Shown: positions 33,849 to 43,568, counted from the stretch's first letter. The stretch: DNA of 64,000 bases from Lachnospiraceae bacterium (GCA_910575105.1 CAJTDK010000006.1:124001-188000); one strand, 5' to 3'. Notes: generated from the sequence alone by a model not told the origin. A program made the numbers and translations.

Positions 33849-35861
33849 ATGATCTATTATGTATCAGCCGGTAGCTGCCGGGATGGCAGCGGCACAAAAG
33901 AGAATCCCTTCCAGACTATCAGCCAGGCAGCGGCGGCAGCACGTCCAGGCGATGAAGTTATCGTCAGCCCAGGCATCTACCGTGAATACGTTAATCCCGC
34001 TTTCGGAGGTACTGACGAGGATCACCGCATCATTTACCGCAGCGAGATCCCTTATGCCGCCATCATCACCGGTGCAGAGCCGGTAAAGAACTGGGTACCG
34101 TATGAGGATGATGTGTGGATGGCACGCATTCCTAACGGGATCTTCGGGGACTATAACCCATACACCACGGTGATACAAGGAGACTGGTATAATGCGGTAG
34201 CCCCGGCCCACACAGGCGAAGTCTACTTAAACGGCCGGTCTCTGTACGAAGCGTCTTCCCTTGAAGAAGTAAAGCATCCGTCCATCTATAAAAGCTCATG
34301 GGATCCTGACTTTACCATTTACAAATGGTACTCCGAGCAGGACGCGGACCATACTGTGATCTACGCGAATTTCCATGGTTCTCTGCCGAATGAAGAGAAT
34401 GTAGAGATCAATGTCCGCCGCAACTGCTTCTATCCGGATCAGATCGGCAGAGGGTATATCACACTGTCCGGCTTTACCGTGAAGCAGGCTGCCACTACAT
34501 GGGCACCGCCTACTGCTTATCAGGAAGGCATGGTCGGCCCGCACTGGTCTAAAGGCTGGATTATCGAAGACTGCGACATCTCTCATTCCAAGTGCTCTGG
34601 CATCTCCCTCGGCAAATATCTGCAGCCGGAAAATGAAAATAAATGGACGACCTGGCTGTACAAAGACGGCACGCAGACCGAGCGCGACGCCATCTGTCAG
34701 GCGTTAAGAGAAGGGTGGACGAAAGAGAATATCGGCTCCCACACCGTGCGCCGCTGCAACATCCACGACTGCGGCCAGACAGGCATTGTTGGACATCTGG
34801 GCGGTGTATTCTCTGTTATCGAGGACAACCATATCCATCACATCAACAACAAGCAGAACCTTGCAGGCGCCGAGATCGGGGGGATTAAGATGCACGCCGC
34901 CATTGACGTGATCATCCGCCGGAATCATTTCCATCACTGCACCAGAGGACTATGGCTTGACTGGCAGGCACAGGGCACCCGTGTGACCCAGAATTTGTTC
35001 CATGATAATGTTCCGCCCAAGGGCACGGTGTTTGCAGACGAACTTGCACTGGCTGAGGATATCTTTGTCGAGGTATCCCACGGGCCGACACTGATCGATA
35101 ACAATCTTCTGTTATCCGACTGCTCCGCACGAATCAGCACGCAGGGGATCGCCTTTGTCCATAACCTGGTCGCCGGCTCCTTCACCTGGGTAGGCGACGG
35201 AACCGACAACGGCGGCCATCGGCTCCCGACGCCAAGATATACTCCGTATCATGTCCCGCACAGTACGGAGATTGCCGGATTTATGACTTTTCTTCACGGA
35301 GACGCACGCTTCTACAACAACATCTTCGTGCAAAAAGACATCCGTGAAGACCTGGTTGCCTACGCGAAAGACAGCGGGCTTTTTGAAAGCTGCAAGTATC
35401 AGTTTATCTGCGGGACCAAGCCTTACGACGGCTACCCTTCGGCAGAGACATATTTTGCGAAGTTTACGCCGGAGACAGCTGTAAGCCACTACGGAAAGGA
35501 TATTTACTACGAGCACCTGCCTGTGTATACCGGCGGAAATGTGTATTTTAACGGCGCCCTTCCCTGTGATACCGAAGAAAATTACAGGAAAGATACCGAT
35601 CATAAAATCACTCTCTCCCTGACTGCGGAAAACGGAAAATATATGTTGGAAACAAATCTTTACGATTATCTGCCAAAATTCGAGACACCGTTTGTAAGCA
35701 CCGAAACCTTAGGCGAAGCATTCGAACCGGAGCAAAAGTTTGAGTCTCCGGACGGGTCGCCGATCATATTCAAGTATGATTATTTTGGAAAAGAAAGAGA
35801 GCTTATGCCTCTTGCAGGCCCATTTTCCTGCGGATTCAGCTCAGTAACCGTATTTGACTGA
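33849..35861 (+). CDS. GH120 family beta-xylosidase
   Basis: A 670-residue right-handed parallel beta-helix glycosidase that removes xylose from xylo-oligosaccharides with retention. Motifs match the family: FGDYNPYTTVIQGDW, INVRRNCFYP, WAPPTAYQEGMVGPHWSKGW, GIVGHLGGVFS, GIKMHAAIDVIIRRN, the nucleophile Asp371 of LWLDWQAQGTRV and acid/base Glu408 of FVEVSHGP. Compared with the known family layout there are about 14 extra residues between these two (PPKGTVFADELALA). There is no signal peptide, so it acts in the cytoplasm. AGGAGG is 6 bp ahead of the ATG. It is expressed alone under the divergent AraC regulator. Confidence 0.93.
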   Translation: MIYYVSAGSCRDGSGTKENPFQTISQAAAAARPGDEVIVSPGIYREYVNPAFGGTDEDHRIIYRSEIPYAAIITGAEPVKNWVPYEDDVWMARIPNGIFGDYNPYTTVIQGDWYNAVAPAHTGEVYLNGRSLYEASSLEEVKHPSIYKSSWDPDFTIYKWYSEQDADHTVIYANFHGSLPNEENVEINVRRNCFYPDQIGRGYITLSGFTVKQAATTWAPPTAYQEGMVGPHWSKGWIIEDCDISHSKCSGISLGKYLQPENENKWTTWLYKDGTQTERDAICQALREGWTKENIGSHTVRRCNIHDCGQTGIVGHLGGVFSVIEDNHIHHINNKQNLAGAEIGGIKMHAAIDVIIRRNHFHHCTRGLWLDWQAQGTRVTQNLFHDNVPPKGTVFADELALAEDIFVEVSHGPTLIDNNLLLSDCSARISTQGIAFVHNLVAGSFTWVGDGTDNGGHRLPTPRYTPYHVPHSTEIAGFMTFLHGDARFYNNIFVQKDIREDLVAYAKDSGLFESCKYQFICGTKPYDGYPSAETYFAKFTPETAVSHYGKDIYYEHLPVYTGGNVYFNGALPCDTEENYRKDTDHKITLSLTAENGKYMLETNLYDYLPKFETPFVSTETLGEAFEPEQKFESPDGSPIIFKYDYFGKERELMPLAGPFSCGFSSVTVFD

Positions 35862-35896
35862 TCTTCCGCATTTTCCAGGATTTCATGTACAATCTT

Positions 35897-35946
35897 CCCC
35901 TTCATCTGCCCCTGGCTTTTTGTCGCACAGGGAGCAGATGAAGGGG
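35897..35946. terminator. Long inverted repeat between convergent genes
   Basis: CCCCTTCATCTGCCCCTG (35897-35914) pairs with the segment at 35928-35946 over 18 bp with one bulged A. There is no T-run on either side, so it is either a factor-aided bidirectional terminator or a structural barrier between the GH120 and DUF4340 genes. Confidence 0.55.
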
Positions 35947-35951
35947 AGGGA

Positions 35952-36932
35952 TTATCTGTTAATGCCGCAGGCTTTTTCTATCTCTTCTGCTAATTCCGCT
36001 ACATCTTCCCGTCTGACCAGGAACCATTCTTTCCCATTGATCCTTACCGAATCATACGTCTCATCGTAAGGATAGTAGGACACCTGTACGTCGGGAGCTC
36101 CTTTTGTATTTCTCCGGAAGTTTATAGTAAGCTCTGCTTCTTCTTTTTCCCCTCTTCGTTCTCCTTCTGTCTCAGACACCAGCATAATTCCCGCAAGCTT
36201 CTGGTAGAGAGCGGCAAATTCTTTTTTTCCGGCTTCTTTTTTTCCCAGCTTATAAACGTCTCTTTTTGTGTCCACCGCCAGATCATATCGGACGCCGCCT
36301 GCCGTAATTTCTATTTTTTTCAGCGTATCGGCAGAAATCAGCACAGGTATCTTCAGGAGATAATCAAAAGGCTCCTTTTCGTAAATCATCATAAGGGCAG
36401 CCTCCGGAAGCAGGTATATCTGTTCCTTATTCCCCGATACTGCGGCATAACGGCCGCCCTTTCCGTCCTCCTTTCCTAGGATAACCTCCACCCTTGTATC
36501 TGGTTCGTCCGCTTTTTGCGCCGAAGAAGCATCCAAGGTATCTACATAGTCCACGGTAAACCCCATATCTGAGTCCTGGAGTCCTGTATCGGTGTCCTCT
36601 GCCGCCTTGACGGGCGTATCAAAGGAAAGGCTGCTGAGCGCTTCAAACATCTGGAACATCGCTTCCGTGTCCACCGTCATATTCTCATCATAGGGATTCA
36701 ACACTTCCCAATAGTCAAAGCTCATCTTATACTCTTCCGGCACCCGGGAAATGCGCAGAAATTCCTCCCCGCCTTTTTTCAGGGACACACTCCGGATCCC
36801 GCCGGAGACAAACTGCGGCTTAAGCGCCTGCTTTAGCTCTGGCTCCTGTTTCTTTTCCGAACATCCGGCTATCAATAGAAGGATCATACTGATCACTCCC
36901 GCCGCGAGCAATTTTCCTTTCTTTTTTCCCAT
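35952..36932 (-). CDS. DUF4340-like lipoprotein
   Basis: A 326-residue secreted lipoprotein: the signal peptide runs to the lipobox LLLIAGCSEKK. The rest is beta-rich with repeated VSLKKGGEEFLRISR and IEITAGGVRYDL type strands, as in DUF4340 proteins, which often accompany gliding or ABC-2 systems; here no such genes are near. It starts 22 bp after the response regulator gene and probably belongs to the two-component operon. The start at 36932 has AAAGGA 9 bp upstream. Function unknown. Confidence 0.75.
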   Translation of the reverse strand: MGKKKGKLLAAGVISMILLLIAGCSEKKQEPELKQALKPQFVSGGIRSVSLKKGGEEFLRISRVPEEYKMSFDYWEVLNPYDENMTVDTEAMFQMFEALSSLSFDTPVKAAEDTDTGLQDSDMGFTVDYVDTLDASSAQKADEPDTRVEVILGKEDGKGGRYAAVSGNKEQIYLLPEAALMMIYEKEPFDYLLKIPVLISADTLKKIEITAGGVRYDLAVDTKRDVYKLGKKEAGKKEFAALYQKLAGIMLVSETEGERRGEKEEAELTINFRRNTKGAPDVQVSYYPYDETYDSVRINGKEWFLVRREDVAELAEEIEKACGINR

Positions 36933-36954
36933 CTCTTCCAATCCTTTCCTGCTT

Positions 36955-38523
36955 TTAATCCTTGCTGTTTTGTATCTCCTCCCGATACTTTGTGGGAGAT
37001 TTTCCGGTATGCTTCTTAAACGCCAGCGAGAAATAATTGGTGTCCTTGTACCCGACCATCAGAGCGATCTCGCCGACTTTCAGGCTTGTCGCATCCAGAA
37101 GCGACTTGGCTTTTTCAATCCGTTTTTTCACGATATATTCATTGCACCCTTCCTTAGTTATGCGCTTGAACAGCCTCGAAAAATAGTTCGGCGTAATATA
37201 GAGGGACACGGCAATGTTGGAAACCGTCAGCTCTTCCGTCAGATGCTCAGAAATATAATACTTCGCTTTCGCAACGATTTCGTGCACGTTCTCTTCCTGG
37301 CTGTTTAACAGCTGCAAAAGGAACATCTCTGTCACCTCACAGGCCTCCTCCCTGGACGCTGAACGGAGACTGTTTGACAATGCGTCAAGCTTCCCCTCCT
37401 CTGTCTCTCCCGCTTCCCCAATATAAGAAAAATATACCGACGAGGCAAGCTCGAAGCACAGCCTGCGCACCGTCTGACCGGACAGATTATAGGATTCCGC
37501 TGCACGTCGGAAGGTGCAGTAAGCCTTCAGCACATACTCTGTATTCCCGATATTGCTGCACATGATCCCTTTTAGCTCTGCATAAATATCCCGGAAGATA
37601 CTGCTCTTATTCTGCTCGCCCAATAGCTGTACGATATCCTGGATTCCTTCCTTCTCTGTATCCAGAAGATGCCTGGCGTCATGATAAGAGATATAGAGAT
37701 TCTCAAATCTGTCCGCCACACTGCCAATCACCATCCTGGGCTTACTGTCAAATTCATCCTGTAATATGTCCGCCAGCTCTGCAGTCTTTTCCAGCACAGA
37801 TTCCTCTTCTTTCCGGATAAAATAAACGACGATGATTACCCCGTCATCATCAAAAAAGGTAATTCCTTCTTCTTCGGCATCAATAATACTGATACAGATA
37901 TTTTTCATGGAAATTTCCTGGAAATGCTTTTCTGAGGGCTGATCGTCCATATTCAGCGCCGGAACAACCATCACTACCTGGACACCTGAAAAGCTGTTCA
38001 GGCTGTAATAGCCGCGCAGAGTGTTCAAGATCTGCCCGCTCTCCCCTCTGCGGTGTATAAGGTCACGCATACAGGCTTCTAGGCGCATCTGTTCCGCCAC
38101 CCCTCTGGTCCTTTGTTCCAGCAGGGAGCTTTTCGTCTCCGCCTTTGTTGCGTTAAGGTGGTCAACCTGCTCTTTGACTGCCCTGGACAGATCAGCCTCA
38201 TCCACCGGCTTTAAGAAAAAATCCTGTACATTTAACCGCAGGCTCTGTCTGGCGTATTCAAAGTTATCATATCCGGTTAGGACAAGGACTTTAAGCTTCG
38301 GCTGCAGCCGCCTGGCCGCACCGATGAGTTCCAGCCCTGTCATCTCAGACATCTGGATATCCGTAATCATGATTTCCGGTCTGTGCTTTTCCAGAAGCCC
38401 AAGCGCCTCTCTGGCCGTCGCCGCCGTAAACACCTGCCCTATCCCCAGCTCCTCCCAGTGTATTACTTTTTTGATACCCATGCGTATCATCTTTTCATCA
38501 TCTACGATCAGTATACTATACAT
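36955..38523 (-). CDS. YesN-type response regulator with AraC output domain
   Basis: A 522-residue response regulator. The receiver is at 1-120: ILIVDDEKMIRMGIKKV, phosphoacceptor Asp in IMITDIQMSEMTGLEL, VLTGYDNFEYARQSL, FFLKPVDEADL. The middle 250 residues are the YesN-type linker. The C-terminal AraC domain spans 420-522 (LTVSNIAVSLYITPNYFSRLFKRITKEG, VGEIALMVGYKDTNYFSLAFKKHTGKSPTKYR). It overlaps the histidine kinase by 8 bp. This pair most likely senses xylo-oligosaccharides outside and activates the adjacent ABC operon (inference). Confidence 0.94.
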   Translation of the reverse strand: MYSILIVDDEKMIRMGIKKVIHWEELGIGQVFTAATAREALGLLEKHRPEIMITDIQMSEMTGLELIGAARRLQPKLKVLVLTGYDNFEYARQSLRLNVQDFFLKPVDEADLSRAVKEQVDHLNATKAETKSSLLEQRTRGVAEQMRLEACMRDLIHRRGESGQILNTLRGYYSLNSFSGVQVVMVVPALNMDDQPSEKHFQEISMKNICISIIDAEEEGITFFDDDGVIIVVYFIRKEEESVLEKTAELADILQDEFDSKPRMVIGSVADRFENLYISYHDARHLLDTEKEGIQDIVQLLGEQNKSSIFRDIYAELKGIMCSNIGNTEYVLKAYCTFRRAAESYNLSGQTVRRLCFELASSVYFSYIGEAGETEEGKLDALSNSLRSASREEACEVTEMFLLQLLNSQEENVHEIVAKAKYYISEHLTEELTVSNIAVSLYITPNYFSRLFKRITKEGCNEYIVKKRIEKAKSLLDATSLKVGEIALMVGYKDTNYFSLAFKKHTGKSPTKYREEIQNSKD

Positions 38524-40306
38524 TGATCACCGCTCCCTGCATATTATCTCCCTTCACCTCTGTGATATAGGGTATACATATTTCCACTGTAACACCTCCG
38601 AACGCATTTTTCAGGTACCGAAGCCCGTACTCCTTCCCATAGAGCAGCTCGATCCTCTTATTCACATTCCGCACCCCGTAACCAAAAGACTCGTCATATT
38701 CCGATAAGTGCTGGTTCATCTCATCGATCTGCTCCTGGGTCATGCCTGTTCCAGTATCAGCAAGAACAATCTTCACATTCTTTCCCTCACGCACGGCCCA
38801 GAGGGAGATGCTGCCTTTCTTTCTCTGCTTTACCTTGATCCCATGGTAGATGGAGTTCTCCACCAGCGGCTGGATCGTCAGCTTGGGAAGCATCGCCCCT
38901 TTGCAGCTGTCATCCACGCAGACCTGGCTGCCTATGATATGGTCGTACCTCATATTCTGGATGATCAGATAATTCTGCACATGCTCTGCCTCCATCTCGA
39001 TCGGGATTACATCATGCCCTTTGCTGAGGCATATCCTGTAGTAGCGTGCCAGAGCCTTCACCAGCACCGATATCTCATCATTGCCGTCAGCCACTGCCTG
39101 CCAGTGGATACAGTCCAGCGTGTTATACAGAAAATGCGGCTGTATCTGCGACTGCAGGGAATTAAAGCGGATCTGTTCTATCTGATGCTGCTCCTGTTTT
39201 ACTCTTTCCATCAGCACCAGGATCTCCTCCATCATAGAATTAAACCCCACTGCGAGCTTGGCGAAGTCTTCTCCCATACCTTCCACATCGATCCTGACAT
39301 CCAGAAACCCTGCCGCTACGTCGTCCATTTTCTGCACAACGCCGTCCAATGGCCGGTAGACAATGCAGATTACTCTTTTTACGATAAAATAGCTGATCAA
39401 AATCAGGATGACCAGGATCCCTGCCATGAAGCATATGGTCCGGATACTCGGCCTGTACAGTTCCATGATCTCAATGCTGCTGATAATATAAAAATTCCAG
39501 TGGTACACCTTCCGGTAGATATAGATCCTTCCATTCTGATAAAAGCTTCCCTGATTCCCTGACAGCCTGTCCATATATCCGGCAGACAAGCCAATATTTT
39601 CCATATCTCCTGCTGCAATAACCGTACCATCTGCGTCCACTACCTCCGTTCTCTGCCCCGCTCCCTTTTCCTGTATGATCTGATTCAAGACAGGATTCGA
39701 GAAGTTCATGCACAGAAGCCCCCTCTCTTTCATCAGTGTTTCCACGCTGTAGACAGGGAAATAGACATTCACCGTATATTTCTTTCCCTTGAAATACGCA
39801 TTGGAAAATCCCACTTTAAGCGTACTCTTCTGCCCTTTTTTGCATTGCCGGTAATTTTCCTTGTATACCTTCTGAAACTCCGTGGATGCCAGCGCCTCTT
39901 TTCCACGGAATAGATAATCCTCCATCTGGTAGCTGACAATTGCGATAAAGTTCAGGTCCCGGGACATATTCAGGCTGCTGGAGAGTACGTTATGAGCCTC
40001 CGTGGATGCCTGCGTATAATCGGAGGCCTGTTTGTCGCAGAACCCAAGATAACGCTGTACGGCTCTGTCTATCGCCAGCGCTATCGCCATGGCCTTATAT
40101 TCTTCCAGCATATTCTGATAATTTTCAGCCAGCGTATCATTCTTATCCTGCAGCAGTTCGATTGACTTTTCCTTAAGCGAAGTGACAGAAGATATGGTAG
40201 ATACCACCAGGACAAGCAATGTTGTAAATGTGATAGATATAATGATAAGCGCCTGCATCTTTCTGTCAAATTTCCATTTTCTGATTCGTTCTTTCCATCT
40301 CTTCAT
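38516..40306 (-). CDS. YesM-type sensor histidine kinase
   Basis: A 596-residue membrane kinase. There is a first helix near residues 20-40 (MQALIIISITFTTLLVLVV), an extracellular sensor domain of about 240 residues, and a second helix near 290 (MAGILVILILISYFIV). A HAMP linker follows, then the His_kinase box with phospho-His in QIQPHFLYNTLDCIHWQA and the ATPase motifs LTIQPLVENSIYHGI and VLADTGTGMTQEQI. The start at 40306 has GAGG 9 bp upstream. It pairs with the downstream YesN-type regulator. Confidence 0.94.
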   Translation of the reverse strand: MKRWKERIRKWKFDRKMQALIIISITFTTLLVLVVSTISSVTSLKEKSIELLQDKNDTLAENYQNMLEEYKAMAIALAIDRAVQRYLGFCDKQASDYTQASTEAHNVLSSSLNMSRDLNFIAIVSYQMEDYLFRGKEALASTEFQKVYKENYRQCKKGQKSTLKVGFSNAYFKGKKYTVNVYFPVYSVETLMKERGLLCMNFSNPVLNQIIQEKGAGQRTEVVDADGTVIAAGDMENIGLSAGYMDRLSGNQGSFYQNGRIYIYRKVYHWNFYIISSIEIMELYRPSIRTICFMAGILVILILISYFIVKRVICIVYRPLDGVVQKMDDVAAGFLDVRIDVEGMGEDFAKLAVGFNSMMEEILVLMERVKQEQHQIEQIRFNSLQSQIQPHFLYNTLDCIHWQAVADGNDEISVLVKALARYYRICLSKGHDVIPIEMEAEHVQNYLIIQNMRYDHIIGSQVCVDDSCKGAMLPKLTIQPLVENSIYHGIKVKQRKKGSISLWAVREGKNVKIVLADTGTGMTQEQIDEMNQHLSEYDESFGYGVRNVNKRIELLYGKEYGLRYLKNAFGGVTVEICIPYITEVKGDNMQGAVINV

Positions 40307-40347
40307 AACTGTTTTCCTCAAGTAATCTGATCCCATAATTCTATCAC

Positions 40348-40382
40348 AAAAAGAGCACCATGCCCCGCATAATGCTCTTTTT
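40348..40382 (-). terminator. Terminator of the second sugar ABC operon
   Basis: A perfect 10-bp stem AAAAAGAGCA/TGCTCTTTTT (40348-40357 with 40373-40382). On the minus strand it ends in a T-run just after the last permease gene and before the kinase gene. Confidence 0.85.
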
Positions 40383-40392
40383 GATCGCTCTA

Positions 40393-41241
40393 CTAGCCTT
40401 TTACCGCACCTGCAGTCATCCCCTTTACCAGCTTATCCTGGAAAATAATAAACATAATGATCATCGGTAAAAGCGTCAAAGTCAGCACCGACATGATCAT
40501 CGGCGTATTCATAGAATATTGTCCCTGGAATTCCCATATCGCCAATGGAAGTGTACGATTTTCCGAGGATTGTGTCAATGTATAAGCGAAAGAAAATTCA
40601 TTCCACATATTTACACCATTATAAATCGCCAGTGTCGCAAGCCCCGGCTTTGCCAGCGGCAGAATAATAGAGAAGAACATCTGGATTTTTCCGCATCCGT
40701 CAATCTCCGCAGATTCCTCGATTTCCCTTGGAATCTCCTTCATAAAGCTCGTAAGAATAAACACGGAGATCGGCACTGCAAACGCAATATACGGACCGAT
40801 CAGCGCCCAGATACTGTCATAAAGCCCTGTGGCCCTCGACATCTTAAATACCGGGATCAGTGTGATATGTATCGGGATCGACATACAGGCTACGATACCC
40901 GCATAGATCGGACCTGCCATCTTAAACTTGAATCTGGCCAGCGGATAGGACGCACAGGCCGAGATAAACAGCAGCAGTACCAAGGAGATGCCCAGCACGA
41001 CGACGCTGTTGAAGAAGTATCTCCCGAACCCTCCCGTCAGCACTTCCGTATAATTGGCAAAATTCAGGGAATCCGGAAGATTAAAGACTCCCTTCGTCAG
41101 CATCTCGAACTTTTCCTTAAAAGAATTCAGCACCATGAACACAAATGGCATAACCGAAATGATTAGGTATAAAACTGCCAGCAAAGATGCGATTACCCAG
41201 TATATCCTACTTTTTCTTTTATTTCTTCTGTAATTTTCCAT
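40393..41241 (-). CDS. Carbohydrate ABC transporter permease (MalG type), xyloside locus
   Basis: A 282-residue CUT1 permease with about six helices (first VIASLLAVLYLIISVMPFVF). The EAA loop is EIEESAEIDGCGKIQMFFSIILPLAKPGLAT. GGAGG lies 10 bp ahead of its start, inside the end of the partner gene, and the two are 5 bp apart. It is the last gene of the binding protein-permease-permease unit. Confidence 0.93.
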   Translation of the reverse strand: MENYRRNKRKSRIYWVIASLLAVLYLIISVMPFVFMVLNSFKEKFEMLTKGVFNLPDSLNFANYTEVLTGGFGRYFFNSVVVLGISLVLLLFISACASYPLARFKFKMAGPIYAGIVACMSIPIHITLIPVFKMSRATGLYDSIWALIGPYIAFAVPISVFILTSFMKEIPREIEESAEIDGCGKIQMFFSIILPLAKPGLATLAIYNGVNMWNEFSFAYTLTQSSENRTLPLAIWEFQGQYSMNTPMIMSVLTLTLLPMIIMFIIFQDKLVKGMTAGAVKG

Positions 41242-41246
41242 ACCCG

Positions 41247-42149
41247 CTATGCCTCCTCATTCCTGTTCAGAATCTTCATGGTGATCAGAGATACCATCGA
41301 TATCAGGATAAACATTCCTCCCGCTATGGCAGAGCCGTAGCCCATATTAAAGGTGCTGAAAGACTGCTTATACATATATGTAGCCATCAATTCCGTCGAT
41401 GTGCCCGGACCGCCGCCGGTCATGACATAGACCAGGTCAAAGTATTTCAAAGAACCTACCATCGACAGGATCGCTGCACTCTTTATGGACGGAACCAGCA
41501 GCGGAAATGCAATTTTCCAGAAATACTGTCCTCTGGTAGCGCCGTCAATCCTTGCCGCCTCAAAGACATCATAAGGTATATTGGTAAACGCCGCCATAAA
41601 ATATACCATGTAAAATGGCGTAAACTGCCAGCACATAACCACGACAACGGTCAGAAGCGCAGTCTTTGGGTTGCCGAGAAGGTCGATATTCCCACCGCCG
41701 AACCAGCTGGAGACCGTACTTACAAGACCGCCGTTCGTCGCCAGCGCATAGGTGAACAAAAAACCGATCGCTACCGATGACATCAAGAGCGGGATAAACC
41801 AGATCACCTTAAATATTGTAAGCTTCTTTCCCCCGAAGTCAAGAAATGTTGCCAGAGCCAGCCCGATCGGCATCTGAATGCAGATAGACAGCACCATGAT
41901 CACAACATTATTGCGGAATGCGATCCAGAAATTGGAATCTGCCAGCAATGTCTTCCAGTTCCCTATGCCGATAAATTTCTTTGCGGCCGAGATCCCATTC
42001 CACTGATATGTGCTCGTGATGAATGTATCAATGATTGGATAGACGATATATACCGCCAGCAATATAGCTATCGGCGTCAAAAACAGTGCTGCTACTTTCC
42101 GTGTGTTCCTCTGTCTTATTTCCCCCAGAGAAATTTCTTTTCCACCCAT
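41247..42149 (-). CDS. Carbohydrate ABC transporter permease (MalF type), xyloside locus
   Basis: A 300-residue CUT1 permease. The first helix is ALFLTPIAILLAVYIVYPII; the EAA loop is FEAARIDGATRGQYFWKIAFPLLVPSIKSA. GGAGGG lies ahead of the start. It depends on the binding protein of the preceding gene, which is interrupted by a stop codon, so the transporter may be impaired in this strain. Confidence 0.93.
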   Translation of the reverse strand: MGGKEISLGEIRQRNTRKVAALFLTPIAILLAVYIVYPIIDTFITSTYQWNGISAAKKFIGIGNWKTLLADSNFWIAFRNNVVIMVLSICIQMPIGLALATFLDFGGKKLTIFKVIWFIPLLMSSVAIGFLFTYALATNGGLVSTVSSWFGGGNIDLLGNPKTALLTVVVVMCWQFTPFYMVYFMAAFTNIPYDVFEAARIDGATRGQYFWKIAFPLLVPSIKSAAILSMVGSLKYFDLVYVMTGGGPGTSTELMATYMYKQSFSTFNMGYGSAIAGGMFILISMVSLITMKILNRNEEA

Positions 42150-42184
42150 TTGTTAATCCCTCCTTTTCGATAAACTGATTTTTT

Positions 42185-42217
42185 AAAAAAGAACTCTGTC
42201 TCCAGAGCCCTTTTTTT
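42185..42217 (-). terminator. Stem-loop between interrupted binding protein and permease
   Basis: CTCTG/CAGAG with a 4-nt loop extended by wobble and A-T pairs; on the minus strand it is followed by TTCTTTTTT. It likely attenuates transcription into the permeases, as in the other ABC operon of this window. Confidence 0.55.
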
Positions 42218-42230
42218 GTAAAATATTGCC

Positions 42231-43568
42231 CTATTCTGTCTTATTTGCCAGGTAATCATCCATTGCTTTCTGCATCGCTTCCTGTGCTTCCATAGGAGTC
42301 TTCGTCAGCCCGAATACTTCCTGCAGCCCGTCTAAGTGGGCGGTCGCTACCGCCGGCGGCAGATACTGGTCGTACCAGAGCTGTATCTGCGGAGCACTGT
42401 TAGCCGCCTCTACGATCTCTTTTGCAACAGGATCCTTCACCTTCTCCTCGACACCCTATACCGGAGGAACTTTTCCCTTCTCTGCCATAAAATCAATCAT
42501 TTCATCAGACAGATGCGCCTCGGCACATTCAAAAGCAGCCGCCAGCTTTTCCCCTTCACAGTTAAAGGAGATGAACTGATCACCTACAGTGCCGATCTGA
42601 ATCGTAGAATCTACGTCAGAGGCTTCAGCCGCCGGGAAGGGGAACCAGCCAATCTTTTCATAAAACTCCTTGCTGTCCGTAGCAAATGTAGACGTATACC
42701 ATGAACCGCAAAGAAGCATGCCTGCCGTCTCCTGATACATCAGCTGCTTCGCCTGTCCGTCATCCTCGCTCAGCGAATTCACGCCGTCCGGGAAGTATCC
42801 GGCCTTAACCCACTCCTGAAGCTTTTCGCCGGCCTGGACAAAGCATTCATCCGTAAATTTGCCTTCGCCTGCGACTGCTTTCTGGAATGGCTCCAGACCG
42901 CCAAGCCGCGCCGCCAGGCTCATAAAGTACATAGAACCTGTCCATTTTGACCCATTGGCCAGTGCAAACGGCGTGATGCCGTTCTTCTTCAGCGTTTCAC
43001 AGATATTCTCTAAATCTGCCACTGTCTCCGGCTCTTTCAGATTGTATTTATCGAACATCTCCTTGTTGTAGAAAATGCCTGCCAGAGAAACATTGAGGTA
43101 GGGCACTGCGTAAATATGGTCATTGTACGTAGCCTGTGCAACTGCAGCCTCCATCAGCTTGGTTTTTATGTCAGATTTGTTGAACAGATCGTCGATAGGC
43201 TGTGCAAAGCCAGAATCAATGTACTCAAACATCGGCCCGCCAGACCAGCTTGAATACATATCCGGGCATTCTCCGGAACTCATGGCCACTACCAGCTTTT
43301 CTTTGTAAGTATCATTCTGTGTCGGTATAGAAGTTACCGTATAGCCGGATTCGGTATTTGAATTAAACGCCTCTACGGCTTTTGTGATGATATCCTTATC
43401 CACGTCTTCCGTCGCGATATTCCAGTAGGTAATTTCCTTATCACCGCCGCTTCCACCTGAACCTTCACTGCCGTCTCCGCCGCTTCCGCCGCTTCCGCAT
43501 GCTGTCAACGATGCCGTCATCAATGCTGCCATGGAGAGCGCGGTAAGTCTTGCCACTCTTTTTTTCAT
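42231..43568 (-). pseudogene. Sugar ABC solute-binding lipoprotein interrupted by an in-frame amber codon
   Basis: Reading from 43568 gives a CUT1 binding protein: signal peptide with lipobox SLTACGSGG, ITYWNIATEDVDKDIITKAVEAFN, YAVPYLNVSLAGIFYNKEMFDKY, MLLCGSWYTSTFATD. After 370 residues a TAG stands at 42456-42458. The same frame then continues for 74 more residues (EEKVKDPVAKEIVEAANSAP, IQLWYDQYLPPAVATAHLDG, PMEAQEAMQKAMDDYLANKT) that are the expected C-terminus. One base change would restore a 445-residue protein. The start at 43568 has AGGAGG 7 bp upstream. It is a nonsense mutation, a sequencing error, or a site of stop-codon readthrough. Confidence 0.85.

Noticed and set aside
36955-36960. 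Separate operon for the DUF4340 lipoprotein
   Set aside because: Only 22 bp separate it from the response regulator and no promoter is visible, so it is more likely part of that operon.
38708-39562. 284-codon plus-strand frame inside the histidine kinase
   Set aside because: His-rich composition is the usual shadow of a coding gene on the other strand; the kinase motifs are clear.
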